Source of the DNA: Paragordius varius
Lineage: Eukaryota; Nematomorpha
Length of the DNA stretch: 64,000 nt
Assembly (NCBI GenBank): GCA_964247055.1
Contig: OZ176050.1
Coordinates: 7,006,001-7,070,000 of the forward strand
Direction of reading: 5' to 3'
Position 1 is the first letter of the stretch, and each line of letters starts with the position of its first letter. The notes under the pieces are model-generated. The model did no database searches, was not told the origin of the DNA, and saw only the letters and a list, made by a program, of their open reading frames with translations. Below, one piece after another: positions 1 through 13,337 of the stretch. Position numbers and translations under genes: made by a program.

Positions 1-193
1 TGTGTTTTGGGGCTAATATAATTCATTATTAGAAATAAATATTTATGGCTAAGTTTATTATTTTTCAGTATTAAAAACAAACAATTATAAAATATATTAA
101 AAAATTTAGGTAATTTAATCTTAAAAAGCACATAATTTATGTTAGGGTGAATTTGAATTATTCAAGGGTGAATTTGAAGTGTAAATGGTATAG
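1..193. repeat. MITE family A, copy 1 (cut by window edge)
   Basis: The right end (about 140-193) carries direct runs of the motif gggtgaatttgaa and ends in gtaaatggtata. This is the same terminal sequence as the copies at 8755-9079 and 37669-37950. The interior (ggctaatata..., ttatggct..., cagtatta) also matches those copies. The left end lies outside the window. It appears to lie in an intron of the peroxidase gene. Confidence 0.75.
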
Positions 194-573
194 ATAACGC
201 ACAACTAATAACAACGGATTCATATACTTAAATGTAATAAAAACTGGTTTATATCTACATCTTTTTATAATGCGGTAGGCTTTGATTTTAAAACTATTAT
301 ATACATTTATATTATAAATTAAAAGTTAATCAATAAGTTAAAGATGTAATCGGTAATGTTGCCTTTTAATTTTAATAACCAGCCAAACTCTAAGCCTTAT
401 CATTACATGAATTTTTTATTTGGGACCGTTAACGTATGAAATCTTTTTAAAGGTTTTACACATTCCGATTGGCATTAAAAATTGGTATGTTCATAAATAT
501 ATATAATATTTAAATTAATAGTAGTTCGATAAGTTTTGGTATTTTGTATAGATTAGAATTTATATAACATAGA

Positions 574-3500
574 TTTAAACCGATAGGTAGCCGAATAATG
601 TCATTAAGTTTAGTGCTAATCAATATATTTAGCAAGTTTTCTAGATTATTGCTACTTCTTTCGGATTGAGATAAATAGTTGAAGAATTTTCCATTTTTTT
701 CTTCATCAGATCTAATGTTATAATTTGGGGTCCTATGAAAATAAATTTTTTTTTATTAAAAACACTATTAAAAACGTCTTATCTTTCAAAAAAATTAGGA
801 TGATTTGGCTTTCCATAAATAAACAATGAAAACAAATGATAAAAACAAGTTAAATCAAATCATCTATCTCGGATTTTTCAGTAGTTCAACCCCATTTATT
901 AATTAAAAAAGGTTTATATCTAAATTAGTTACCGCAACCCCTGAGAAATTATATCAAACATGGTCGTATTTGACAACAGTAAATTAAAAATTTTAAGGGC
1001 ATTGACAGAAAATTCATTTCGGATCCCAGCATCGCATGAATCCACGTAATTATTCGCTGCAAAATCAATGTTGGATGTGAATGTATTAAGATTATATTTA
1101 TCGATTGCCTCTAATCCCAAAAGCTTGGGCAAAAATTCGCTATATGTTATGTGTTGAATCATAGCTCCAATAATTTTACGAGTCTCCTGCATAATGTAAT
1201 GTAAAAATTATTATTATAATACAGATAAAACTTAAAAACTAAAAGACGAAAATTTTGCTTAAAAAAGGCAACCATACTTTTCGAAACACCTTGGATTACA
1301 ACTGTAAAATATATAATTCAGTATATTTACCAATCATCTCTAATCCTTGTTTAGCGACCCAAAACGATAGGTCATATTAAAAAATCAAAGTTGACAGATA
1401 TGGTTTTTTTTCATATGGATGTCCTTTAATTTTAATGCTTTGTCTGTATAACTTCATTTTTACGATAAAAATCAGTATTACTCTAAAAAGTTTCAAAAAA
1501 ACAAAAACTAAAATGTTAAAAGATTGTTAGTGATTAACTTGAAATATTTGTTCGTCCCTCCATTTTGGGTTATATTTACTCAATCGATCAGCGATCCGAT
1601 TGTGTTCATTGATGAATAATTGATACATGGAAGCCATAATTGGTTCCATTCCTCTTGGATCCCCTTTAGTAATATTAGATTTAATATAACTCAGGTATTT
1701 ATTTAGCACTTTAATTTTGATTTAAATATATATTTTTTTGAATTTATTATGTTAAGTATAAATATATTAAAAGAATTTATCAAATAATTAAAAAAAATAG
1801 AGTTACTTGTAGACACAATTTTATCAATTATACCTGTAATAAAACAATTGACATCCAAAACGCTTACGCATTGCGTATTCTGAACATTTACAGTCTCTAA
1901 CAGTGATGATGACATGGAAAATGATGGTGAAGAAGCATCATGCTTGAAAGGAACATCGTTAAATTTAATCAATCCTGACATAATGAAAAAATAAATATTT
2001 TAAAGGGAATAATTTCCTATGTACACGTAAAAATTTCAATTAAATATTGCTGCTTTTATGTTCAGATAATACAGTGATATTATAAAACACAACAAAAATT
2101 TGTTTAGCGAAATCATTGATGTAGATAAAATTTACATATTTTTGAAAGGCCGGTTTTTGGTATGTTTATATATAATTATTTTAGTTTACAAAAAAAAGTT
2201 AGTTGGCTTGGCTTATAGTTATAATATTGTATTGCACAAAAAACTCAAAAAAATCCATTGATAAAAATCGAGCTAGTCAAATATAAGTCAGGCAAAAAGA
2301 CATTCTACTGTTTATATCCTTATATCTCATTTCTATAAGATACGTATTAATTTAATATTCCTCAATTTAAATAGGCAAATTTTAAACCTTTTCGATATTG
2401 TCGCAAGTATTTTGCTACACAATTATTTGATCCATAAAGCATCGATCCATCAATGTAGGAAGTTTGTTCATTCAATTGTTCACGTGGTCCTTACAAATCA
2501 TAAATAAATGAATAAGTATATTTTATTAAAAATGCTATAATTTTAATTATAAATTTACCAAATTTAATGTTTGCAGCCAATGATCTCACAAACGGTTCGC
2601 AAATTCCATCTGATAGGAAAAATTCATCATTATCGATTTCCGTGCTCCGATATGCAAGCAAATGTCTAGAACCATAAGTTAATTTAGACCGTGGGGAACC
2701 AGATTGAATTAAAATGGGTAAACAGTTATGACTTATGGTGTCAGCACTGTAACAATTTGAACAATTTAGGGCAGAATTTTGAAATCCTATATCAATTCAC
2801 ATCATGTTTTTAAACATATATTTATTTAGACAAATTGATATCACTGGATGACTATTTAAACCTCGAGATTCAGGTACACGGTTAATATCGTGATCAATGA
2901 ATTGGGACCAAATAACTAGGGCCATACTGTAATTTGAGAGAATAAGTTGAGGGAAGTATTTATTCACATGATAGCTAATGTTTGCTGCAGATGGTAAGAG
3001 ATTGTTTCCTAAACCAGCAATACGGGGTGCGTTCACCTCTATAAGATTTAGATTTTAATCATAATTTATGTATAACAATAGAGGTTTAATTATAATATAA
3101 ATAAGGAGTTGTTTTTAAGGCCCTTGATGGATAAACATTGTCAGAAAGTATAAGTTTTTTACCGGGAATAAAAACCGGTGTGACCGCCTTTAATTTTGTT
3201 TATTCATGTTCATTACACCAGTCATTTTATTTTACAAATTTATTCGTTTTAAATTATAAAAAACAAATTTAACCGAAATTGCTTTTTATTCTGTTTTTAA
3301 AATGTGTGCAAGGTTAGGTAAAGCAAATGGTCGGAAAAAGCTTCAATGGTTCAATCGCATTTTAAAATCATAAACTCCTGGTGACTTATCATCCGACCAA
3401 TTTTAAAAACCATCCAAGTTCGACCCCGACCAAAATCAATTCATTCATATAAAATGTTAAATATTTTCCAGTTTTTTTACATAAAATTAAATTTTTTAAT

Positions 3501-6500
3501 ATCGTTTTTTTTTTCAAATCAGTCGTCACAGTCATCGGTAACTATGTATACAATACCGTTTAAACCCAACCCTAAAATGCATGTAAAGTTTAATTGGTGA
3601 TCATTTAAAACCGATGTTTAATCATTAAACTTAAGTAGAGTGTTTTTTCTTTATGAGGGATGGAAACTGCTGATAAACAATTCACCATCTACCTGTCCCC
3701 TTGCTATTTTCTGTGGTGATCAGATGATAATTATAAGCAAAATAATTTTAGAAATGGATAGAATACGAAAAAATCAAAAGCAAAAATCAAAAACATTTGG
3801 TGGATATTCGGTAAATAAATACACTATCAATTGGGATATAATTTTAATTTTATCGATTCAAAAAAAGCTGTAATAAAAAAGCCGCTTAGATTAACTTTTG
3901 CCAATCTAATTAACAATTAGCCAGCCTGATTAATATTTTTAATTTAATAAATTTGATAAATTTGCAAAACATGTATAGTATGCTGAAAAACTGAATTTTA
4001 TTTTTTATTTCAAAAAAAATATAAATTTATTTAAAAAAATTCTTACTGTCATGATAGGCTGGCGGTAAAAACCGACCTAGGGATGTCATGGCCGATCCAA
4101 AGACCGGATTCCTTAAATTATTGCAAAATCCATCAATTCTTCGGTATTTGCTAAGGATGTCACATTCTATGTTGGGTGAAAGGCCACATTTATCCAACTT
4201 AGGAAAAATGAGAAATTTCGGAACTGGTATAATTTTGATTAATTCAAGATCTGGATCTTGTAGATTAAATCTGTGAAATTACATCCAATATAAATATAGG
4301 GGAGAAAAACGTTTTGAATAATCCATTTAAGTACAACTAGAAAACTGTGCAAAATTATGGATTAATGCAGTGTTACTCACCAAAAACCTCAAAGGGTCGC
4401 AAAAATATTTATCTTGTCTCAAGGGCCGAGCACCATATAACACTGATAAAAATTTCATAGCTGTTTGACGCATATTCAGAGATTTACACCCAAAATAAGC
4501 TTATCAAAATATTTAATAAATAATTAAGGGCCATAAAAAGGACTTTTAGGGGCGCATGAGGCCCGTGGGTCCCAATATAAGCACCACTGGATTAATGGGT
4601 AAATTATTTGGTTTGATTTTTCATAAATTAGAACGATAACACTAAATATTTCTTCTGGTTAAACAGTGGAAAACAATATAAATATAATACTATAAAACTG
4701 TGTATTAAAATATTATTACTGGACTCACATCATGCCATTTGTAATCTTCAATTAAATATAATAAACTGATTGTAACTAATATAGATAACTTAACTTGCTT
4801 AATTATAGATTAAAATTGGATTCGAAATTTGATGTGATATAACGATTACACTGATATTTTTCCCCTAAAGATGGTGAAAATTAATGAAAATATAATTAAC
4901 AAATTTACAAACTTTTCCGTCATTAAACCGGTCGTATTGATGAGAACATTTGCTATTTGAGCCAATTCCGCACTTTCTGGTCTTATGTGAATATCCTTTA
5001 TAGCGGGATTGACTGCTAGAAAATTGAGTTTTTTCGACCCTTTCTCTAATTCCATATACACATTGTTACACATTTAAACAGCATACTAAATTTATTACAA
5101 AACATGCCACATGAGCATAGTAAAAAAGCATGATTATAAATGTTAAAACACACTAATAATTTCATATCGATTAATATTTGGCAATTTATTTCCTAATAAA
5201 AGTTTGGAGAACTAAGTAAGCCGACGCATAAAACATTTTTTAGTAGTGCGTGGTAAACATGGACTTTACGATTTGATTTAAGCCCATTAAATATTTACTT
5301 TAAATATTAGGCCGATTGACAACTTGGTTTCGGTTTCATAAGCATTTTTAAATCATACTACATAAAAATTACATAAGAAAGATAAAGGTTCTGAATTAAA
5401 GTTAAAAATAATAAAAATAAATTTACTGTTATTGCTATGATATGCTCTTTCCTCCAGCTGGGATTCAAGATGAGCATTATTGGCTCCTAATTGGGTGAAA
5501 TACAGAATTTTATTTTCATCCAATTTACGATCTGTGTACTTTTGCAAATCATTGAATTGACCTTTAACAATTAATTTTAAATGTTAAAACGTTAAATTTG
5601 TAGTAATATATTTTATATAAATCAATATTGTGACATATATATTCGAAATAATTTACTCTGTTCGCGCCATTTAGTGATATTTATTGTAGGTAATAATTGG
5701 CAATCAATCGGATAATTTCTGATTACAATAACATAATTATTGTATAAATATGGAATCAAATAAGTAATTTATGAAATATTTTTATATTTTAAAACATATG
5801 AATAAATATGTTATTGCTAAAATCACAAAAAAATGATAAAAATCCCATGAATTGTATGCATACAAGTTATAATCCGCAATGGTAAAAACATCGGGTTGAA
5901 TGCGCCTCTCTGTTCCCTCTAACGTTCCGCACAAAATATTTGACAACCGTATTTTCTTGATCTCGTTAATTTGTTCTGCATAAACATCAATATAAATTAT
6001 CATCAATTCACAGAAGTTTACAAATCATAAAAAGTATTTTAAAATAATTCAAAATAACCCAATGTAAATCGGTTTGGTTCGACATTAGATTCAAACCAAA
6101 AACGATCACCCCGCTTTAATCGCATAAATTGATGTCCAATAATGCATGAGGCTGTAGGTCCAATCATTTTAAAATCTTTGCTTTTCTGGCCATCTTCTGG
6201 CGTGGCATCAGAACTTGTTTCAAGAAGTAACCCAATAAATAAATCCACATCCTCTGGCCGACTAAAAACAGTAAACAAAGTATTTAATTTGCAAATCAGG
6301 TTTAAAATTAAGAGACAAATAAACAGTAGCGGTTGTATGGTATTAATTAAATAAATTACAAAATTTGTAATTTTGATTTTTTAACATGCAATAAATTCAA
6401 TGTAGTTTTGATATGCTATAGTTTACTTTGATAGAGTTCGCAGCCAAATATGCTTTATCTTTAAAAAGTTTTTTTAATTTGATTTGATATGCCATTTCTT

Positions 6501-9500
6501 TATATTGACATCTTATAGGAAAAGGAAATCACCAAAATTTTTCAAATGGGCGAAAATAACCCCGAAATTTACTAAATAATCCAAGGCCATAAAAGAGTAC
6601 TTTTAGGGCCGCGGTTCGAGTACAACTGCCTTATAGACTTTTTACCCGCATTATGACCTTTATTTTAGATAAAAATACTCATTAAAAATATTTAATGTTG
6701 TCTTGATTTGTTTCAAATTTATTATGAGCTAAAAAATTTACCGGCTCAAACGAGGAATTCTTTAATATCAAAAAAATTGATAATAATCAACCTAGTTTAT
6801 AGAATTAACTGGAAAGCCAATTATGGGTGTCCACTATTGTGTATTAAAGGAATGTCTTATTATCTGTAGATAAACGCATATATATATTGCGTTACATATT
6901 ATCCATTTTACCATAATTTTTTTTGAAAGAACATCCCTAATATAAAAATATGTTCAATCTATGATAGCATTTCATCTGTAAGAATTAGAATAAAGAACAT
7001 ATTTTTCTACAGCATTCATTAGGTATTTTGAAATCATGAGCTTTTATCCAATTTTACATAAAAAAAACAAATTACTTATATAGCGTTTTTAAGGCATTCG
7101 TTATGGATTCCCCAAACAAAGGGCTAAATTGATCCATATGCAATATTTGTTCAGAGGATAATTTACAAAATTTTCTCCAAGCCACGTACCCAGGTATACC
7201 GTGATCCCGTCCTTTGTAAACGAAATAGCTTATTATGTCAAGAGATAACGGTATATAATGCTCTGATTCATGGTTTGTGGTTTTTTCCGCTTCAGAAAAT
7301 GACTATTATTAAATAAATCAAAATAAACTCATTAACCCGTTAAAATGATAAATATATATACTTTTATGAAAACATAATAAAAAAACATGTTTGTAAATTT
7401 AGGATTAATTCACAAAATAAATTCTATGAAATTATTTTAGTAATGTGGTAAAGAGATATAATTAGACGAATGACGTACTGCATTAAACAGGTTCTCAAAA
7501 TATTTCGAGGATAAAGGAAATCCGAAATTATGTTTTCCGGTATTAATTTCACGCTTAAACTTCATATTAGCAGCAGTCCCTTTGAGATACATGGTTGGTT
7601 CAACTACTTTTTGGGCCAGTTTTGATTCAAAAACATTTTTAGCATTATTTTTACCATCATTATTAATTTTGTTTTTCCTAATGACATAATTTAGTTGTTT
7701 ATCACCACTCGTTTCCTCTATAATTACAGTTTTTTGGCCCTTCTCCAGATCGAAAATGGTAGAGGTGTCATGATTACTCAACTCCCCCAGCGATGTAATA
7801 TTAAAGAGATTGTGAGACCAAAGATAAGCGTACGCAACTAATGTAACCGCTATCACATTCGATGCACTTGCATCCATTTCCAAATCATACTCTACGCAAA
7901 TGTCACATAAAATTTATACAGTTTAATTATATATATATTTATATATATATAAGACTCATTCATAAGCGGAGTTTCGTTCTTTTAACTTTCATTGCATGGA
8001 TTAAAATAAAGAGTTTTAAGTCGTAATTTTAAATGTATTATATTTAAGGGAGAAAAGATATATTAGCTGTTTAACATCTACCAGTGTCGACATGCATATT
8101 AAAATTGAACAAAATCCTATGTGAAGTCGTCTATACCAGTCTTTAGCTAAATTTTGTCTTTTTAACAAAAGTTGTTTTGTCGCTTAATTGTGATACTATA
8201 CACAATTGAATATATTAAAATAACTACAGTTAAAATTATACTGGACAAAACGTGAAAAGTAAAGGCAAATATATTTTAAGATAATCATAATTTTAATACC
8301 TTCATTTTTCCTACATCAATTATATAATTACTCTGTTTTAATTATATAATTGACTGGTACTAACTTAGGTCTCTATTTATTTTGCAACCCAAAACGAACG
8401 ATAAGTTACATGTAAATAATCAAGGTTAAAAAGTATGGTTGTCTTTTTAATGTTTGCCTTTGGTTTTTACGTTTTGTCCGTATTAATTCCAATTTTTACT
8501 GTAAATAGCAAGAAGAATCATATAATACCCTCAAAATATGCATTATTGTGCATAATATGTAGCCCATATTCATCCAAAACTTTAGGTTCCAGTATAAGGG
8601 GCAAAAATTCTTTGTATGTTATATACTGTATTATTGCACCTATAATACCACATATATTTAAAAATAATTTTTTAATAAAAGTAAATTTCTGACTAATTTT
8701 ATACTAACTGGAATGTAAAATGAGAATAAGTAGCCATTTCAACAAAATACGATATATACCATTTACAATTCAAATTCACCCTTGAACAATAATTCACCCA
8801 AAAAATTCAAATTCACCCTAAAAATAAATTATATATTTTCGGGCTAATATAACTCATCATTAATAACAAATATATTCTTATGGCATAAATTATTATTTTT
8901 TCAGTATTATGTTAATTTTTTGAAATTTTATTTTTGAAAATATAGAAAAATAAAGGCAATTTTTAATTTTAAAAAACACATAATTTTTTAGGATGAATTT
9001 GAACTGTTCGTGGGTGAATTTTAATTGTTCAAGGGTAAATTTGAATTGTTCAAGGGTGATTTGAATTGTAAATGGTATATTCTATATTATAAAATGATAG
9101 CAATAAAAATAATTGAAAATATACCCATGATTCTACGAGTTTCTTGGAATAATCTTTCATCATCCCAATACAAATTAACTTGTCCCAGCTCGGTTGCAAT
9201 AGTATTGTGGTATTTAACGAATGCGGTATATAGATAGGATAATAGTATATTTTCATTTATTTTGGCATCTATTACATAATAAAAATAAATATTATTAAAC
9301 TATATTTTTGTAAAATGACATTCGAGCGATTTATGAAAATATTTTAATTGTATATCGGGTCAAATTACTGTTATATCAAATTAATCACATTATAAATTGT
9401 TTTAAGGATACCTGGATTGATACAACCAGTAGCATATTTTTCCACTGCGCATCTGTATGAGAAATTGGAGAGCGGAAGCCATTTGTTTACCGCCATTTTT

Positions 9501-12500
9501 ATTGAGAGTAAGTTTTCCGTAGAACTTTTCAATTTACCTATAATGCCGTTATAAAAGATTATTATATGCCAACTCTTAAGTTCTTAGGGAAACACAATCA
9601 TTTCTTAAGGGTAAATTCATTAAATGTGGTCTTTCCTAATTTTTTTAGTACACTCCTTACACCAACCCTAAAATATTAGGAATGTATTTTATGGAAAAAT
9701 TAAAATAAACTAAAAAAAGTCTCTGTTTTTTATCTCCCTATTCCTCTGTGCAATATTTATCGTAATGCTCGCCCGCTTTAGATTTTAAGTTTTTAAATTT
9801 TTTGCTAATTACTTTCACAATTCTAGTATCACAGCAAAATGGATAATATGATTAACAAACAATATGCATGGGGTTCATAATATGACAAACAAAACATTTC
9901 ATTTATAAACAAAACGCCGCATACCATTTTCAAAAGTTCGTAGTTGGTTGGATTTATCCTCAGTACTGCCGTATATCATGCTACCATCCAAATAAGCTGA
10001 AGCCATGGTTATTTGCTGACGCATCCCTAAAATGATTATAATTTTCTAAAAAAATGAAATAACTTAAATATAATGGAGAAACCTTAAAAAATTAGCAAAT
10101 TTTTTGATAGTTTATTTAAATAAAAATAAATACCTAATTTACAACCAGGTACTATGCCAGGAAAAGATCTAAAACCCTGTCTACATTTTAAACTCAACAG
10201 AGGGTTATATGGTAATTTAAAACTATCCCAGTGACCTTCCGCACATGCTGAAAATATATTAAAAATAAAAAATATTAAAATCATATTTTTATTATTGAGA
10301 TAGAATCGTTATTTTTTATAATTAAAATTTATCAGTTTAAAATTTCTTAAAAAAGCCGCAAAAGGCCCAATTTTTCAAACAAGTAAATATAATTGTTAAC
10401 AAAAATTCAAATACTTGTGTCAAAAGGAATGATTAAGATATCATCTAAAACAAAATGGAGAAAATAAAATGTCATTGCAGTTAATTTGTGGTTCGTTGGT
10501 TGAATTTTTTCTGGAAACAAATTAGCAACAACCATATCTGACGGTGGCAATGGGGTATCGGATTTTATACTATTCTTTAAGCCGTCAACATCTGAAATTA
10601 CATATAATATATTTTAAAGCTTAACATTTTAACACATTTATTCTGATCAACAGTTTTTCCAATATTGAGCAAAACTAATTACAAAAATTAACTCATATAA
10701 GCCATTTATATTTTTTTAAAAAAAAGTTTGGTCAAACATACTATTCGAGTAAATGGGCCTAATTTCTCTTCTCATGGGTAAAAAAGCACCACCGCGGTGC
10801 GGAAAAAGAGCATTATTACAGAAACCAGTGTAAGATCTATATTTTTCAGGTTGACATGCATCCTCTAACCTTGGGTACGGGCAAATGCGTGTGAGTGATT
10901 TGCTTAAATCTATTTCCCCCAATCTTTCCACAAATCCTATTTCTTGCTTAGGGCGAAAGCTATTATGTGAAAAGAAATTTATATCACATTTTGGATCAAA
11001 CAAATAGTTTTACAATAGACATATATTAATGTATTGAACTAACTTTAGTATCAAAGATTTGGTTGTTTTTAGCAATAATTCGGAGAGTTCTGTAATGTAT
11101 GTTAATTTGTCATCGGAGAAGTATTTAAATGGATAGAAATCAAATTCCTCTTTAGCTACAATATAGATAATATAATTGAGACATAATATTGGCAACCTAT
11201 GTAAACTGTTATAATTAAGAATTATAAAATACACACAATGATTCGACTTGAAAGTCAAATTACTCCGCGAAATTTACAAATCTTGCAAACAATATATGTT
11301 TTACATGGTGTTTAAAGCTTTTTAGCTTATGAAATTGTCAATATCCTTATATTCATACAAAAATATATAAATTAACTTTTATTTATTTTAGAAAAGGTTA
11401 TTAAACGGAATAAATCAAAATAATATTTTTTTCATATTCTTTTCTTTTTTGAACGCCTCATTTTTCTTACCCAAACAAACCGCGTCTTGTCACTAAATTT
11501 CTGCAACATAAAGGAATATTTTAAAGCATATACATCATATGTGAATGTTAAATTATAGCCAAATATTTAAAAACATTTTCGCTTATTTCCATAATGCTAA
11601 AAATAGAAAAAAATCATTTGCATATTCCGTAAATGTTTTTTCAAAAAATAATTAAATTATGTATTATTTTAGCATTTATTTTGATTCATTGACCGGAAAC
11701 TATTTAACGAATTATCTGGGTAGATATTTTTAGCGCCCGCATAAAAATAAAAACAAAACAAGCATTGTTTAACTTTAAATATAGGTTAATATTTAATAAT
11801 TACATTTGGTTTAAAACTCAATATGTTCTCAAAAATGTATGCCCGTTTTTTTTTATGGGAACATAGACATAACTTACTTATTAATACTTAAATATAGTAT
11901 GAGAATCTCGATAACTTCTTAATTAGTTTAAAAAAGCTTTATAACATCAAACTTGAATGTTATAAACTAATATTTGTAAACATACAAAAGACGATTAAAA
12001 TCATATTTAAAATAAATACATTGTTTAGAATAAAGGTACGGATTAAATGATGAATGCGCCAAAATTTCCTGTAAGATTGTATTAACTGCCATCATTGTTA
12101 CTTCTTTTGAAAGGGGTGGTAAAGTCGATATTTCGGTTGCTGGTATCTGATGAATTATACTCATAGGTGTGGCTATGTAGTAGGATGATGGAGGTTCCGT
12201 CCGATCACCCAATCTTTCTAGCAATGTTAACTCAGATAAATTAAATAAGAAATTTGAGTTGACGATTTTGGATCGTTGATATTTGGGAGAGTAGTTACCA
12301 TCTGATACAACATTATCAGTTAATGGTTCATTTGGCAAAGAAAATGCAAATTTCCGTGAAATATCAAGAACTTTAGGAGTTGTAATGCCTGTAATTGGTT
12401 TCCTTGCAAAGGTATGAGTTGAGGCATGTGCTAAAATACCTCCTAAATCATCATCATTTTTAAGCTGTTCTTGTTTCTTACCGTGTATAAATTTTTTATA

Positions 12501-13337
12501 CACAGAAAATGGATGGGGAGATTTGGCATCCATTTTAGTGTGAAAAGGAATCATATTTGCCATAGTTACGATTGGTATTTCATTTGTTGCTTGAATGTTA
12601 TTAACATCGTGTTCGGACATGGAGGGGATATCGATTGGCTTGAAAAAGGTTTGTAGAGAGTCTGAATATAATGGGACACCGACATTTTGGTAAGATTCCA
12701 AATTATTTTGTTGTTCATTTATATTTTTAATAGTGGATTCAGGAACCATGCCATTTTTAATTTCGGGGTTAGTATAATTTTCCAATATATAGATAGAAGA
12801 AGAAGTTGGTGTACCCTTTAAATTACTCATCACATTAGATTGTTTAGGAACCATATTATTTGGATAATTATTTTCATAAACTTTCGTGGTTGTTACTTTA
12901 GTTGCTAGATAATGAGGCGGCTCTTTATACGACTGACTACTTATTTTATTACCAAGTGTAACCGCGGGAGCCTTTGTCCCATGATTTATCATATTTTGAT
13001 ATTTTTGTTGCAGTTTTTGATGTCGTCGATTGTAGCGGTGAGAAGTCCAGGCAGGATTAGGGGCCGGATTCGAAACAATTTTTTTCTGCTCACCACCACC
13101 AATGCTTGTGTTTTCGCCATTTTTTTGATCGCCGGACATCATTTTGCTGTTTTTGTCCAGTGATTTATTATTGTTGTTACTAAGATTTTGTCGATATCTT
13201 TGAACGCTACTTTGTCCATTATGTGTGATACGTTTCAGGCCACGATGATGGTGGACAACTATTTGAATGGATTGATGGAATGTTAAAAAACAGATTATCA
13301 AACTTTTGACAAGGTTAATGAAAATGTCGAAATTCAT
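574..13337 (-). CDS. DBLOX: Double heme peroxidase (DBLOX-type), 3' end beyond window
   Basis: This is a secreted protein with two animal heme-peroxidase domains in one polypeptide. Exon 1 (13337-12020) starts with a signal peptide (hydrophobic core SLIICFLTF) and a Ser/Asn/Thr-rich leader of about 440 residues. Domain 1 is spread over exons near 11.15, 10.99-10.7, 10.58-10.43, 10.25-10.13, 10.02-9.93, 9.54-9.42, 9.27-9.13, 8.65-8.52, 7.89-7.45, 7.28-7.08, 6.27-6.06, 5.97-5.87, 5.71-5.65 and 5.56-5.43 kb. It shows YLDGSMIYGS, GRDHGIPGY and RGDRFWFE. Domain 2 follows at about 5.02-4.9, 4.28-4.05, 3.03-2.8, 2.77-2.56, 2.49-2.39, 1.97-1.83, 1.67-1.53, 1.19-0.93 and 0.74-0.57 kb, with KYRRIDGFCNN, QFIDHD, GDPRG and QHITYSEFLP. 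Splice phases match across the junction of the two domains, which supports one gene. The second domain's GRDHG part is not in the window. Domain 1 lacks the distal His and domain 2 lacks the proximal His (see findings). Confidence 0.87.
8755..9079. repeat. MITE family A, copy 2, about 325 bp
   Basis: The element is bounded by near-perfect terminal inverted repeats, taccatttacaattcaaat at the left and its complement at the right, next to TA on both sides. Sub-terminal runs of the ttcaaattcaccctt motif are also inverted. It sits inside a peroxidase intron, between the exon ending GVxETRRIMG and the exon starting AIIQYITY. No coding capacity is seen, so it is a non-autonomous DNA element. Confidence 0.85.

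Noticed and set aside
4846-5073. C-terminal membrane anchor (KFVNLLIIFSLIF) at the end of the first peroxidase domain
   Set aside because: The hydrophobic stretch is intron read-through. A donor after GLMTEK joins in phase to the next exon at 4276, giving a second peroxidase domain.
12471-13163. Plus-strand open frames opposite the first peroxidase exon
   Set aside because: Shadows of the long minus-strand exon, with no motif of their own.
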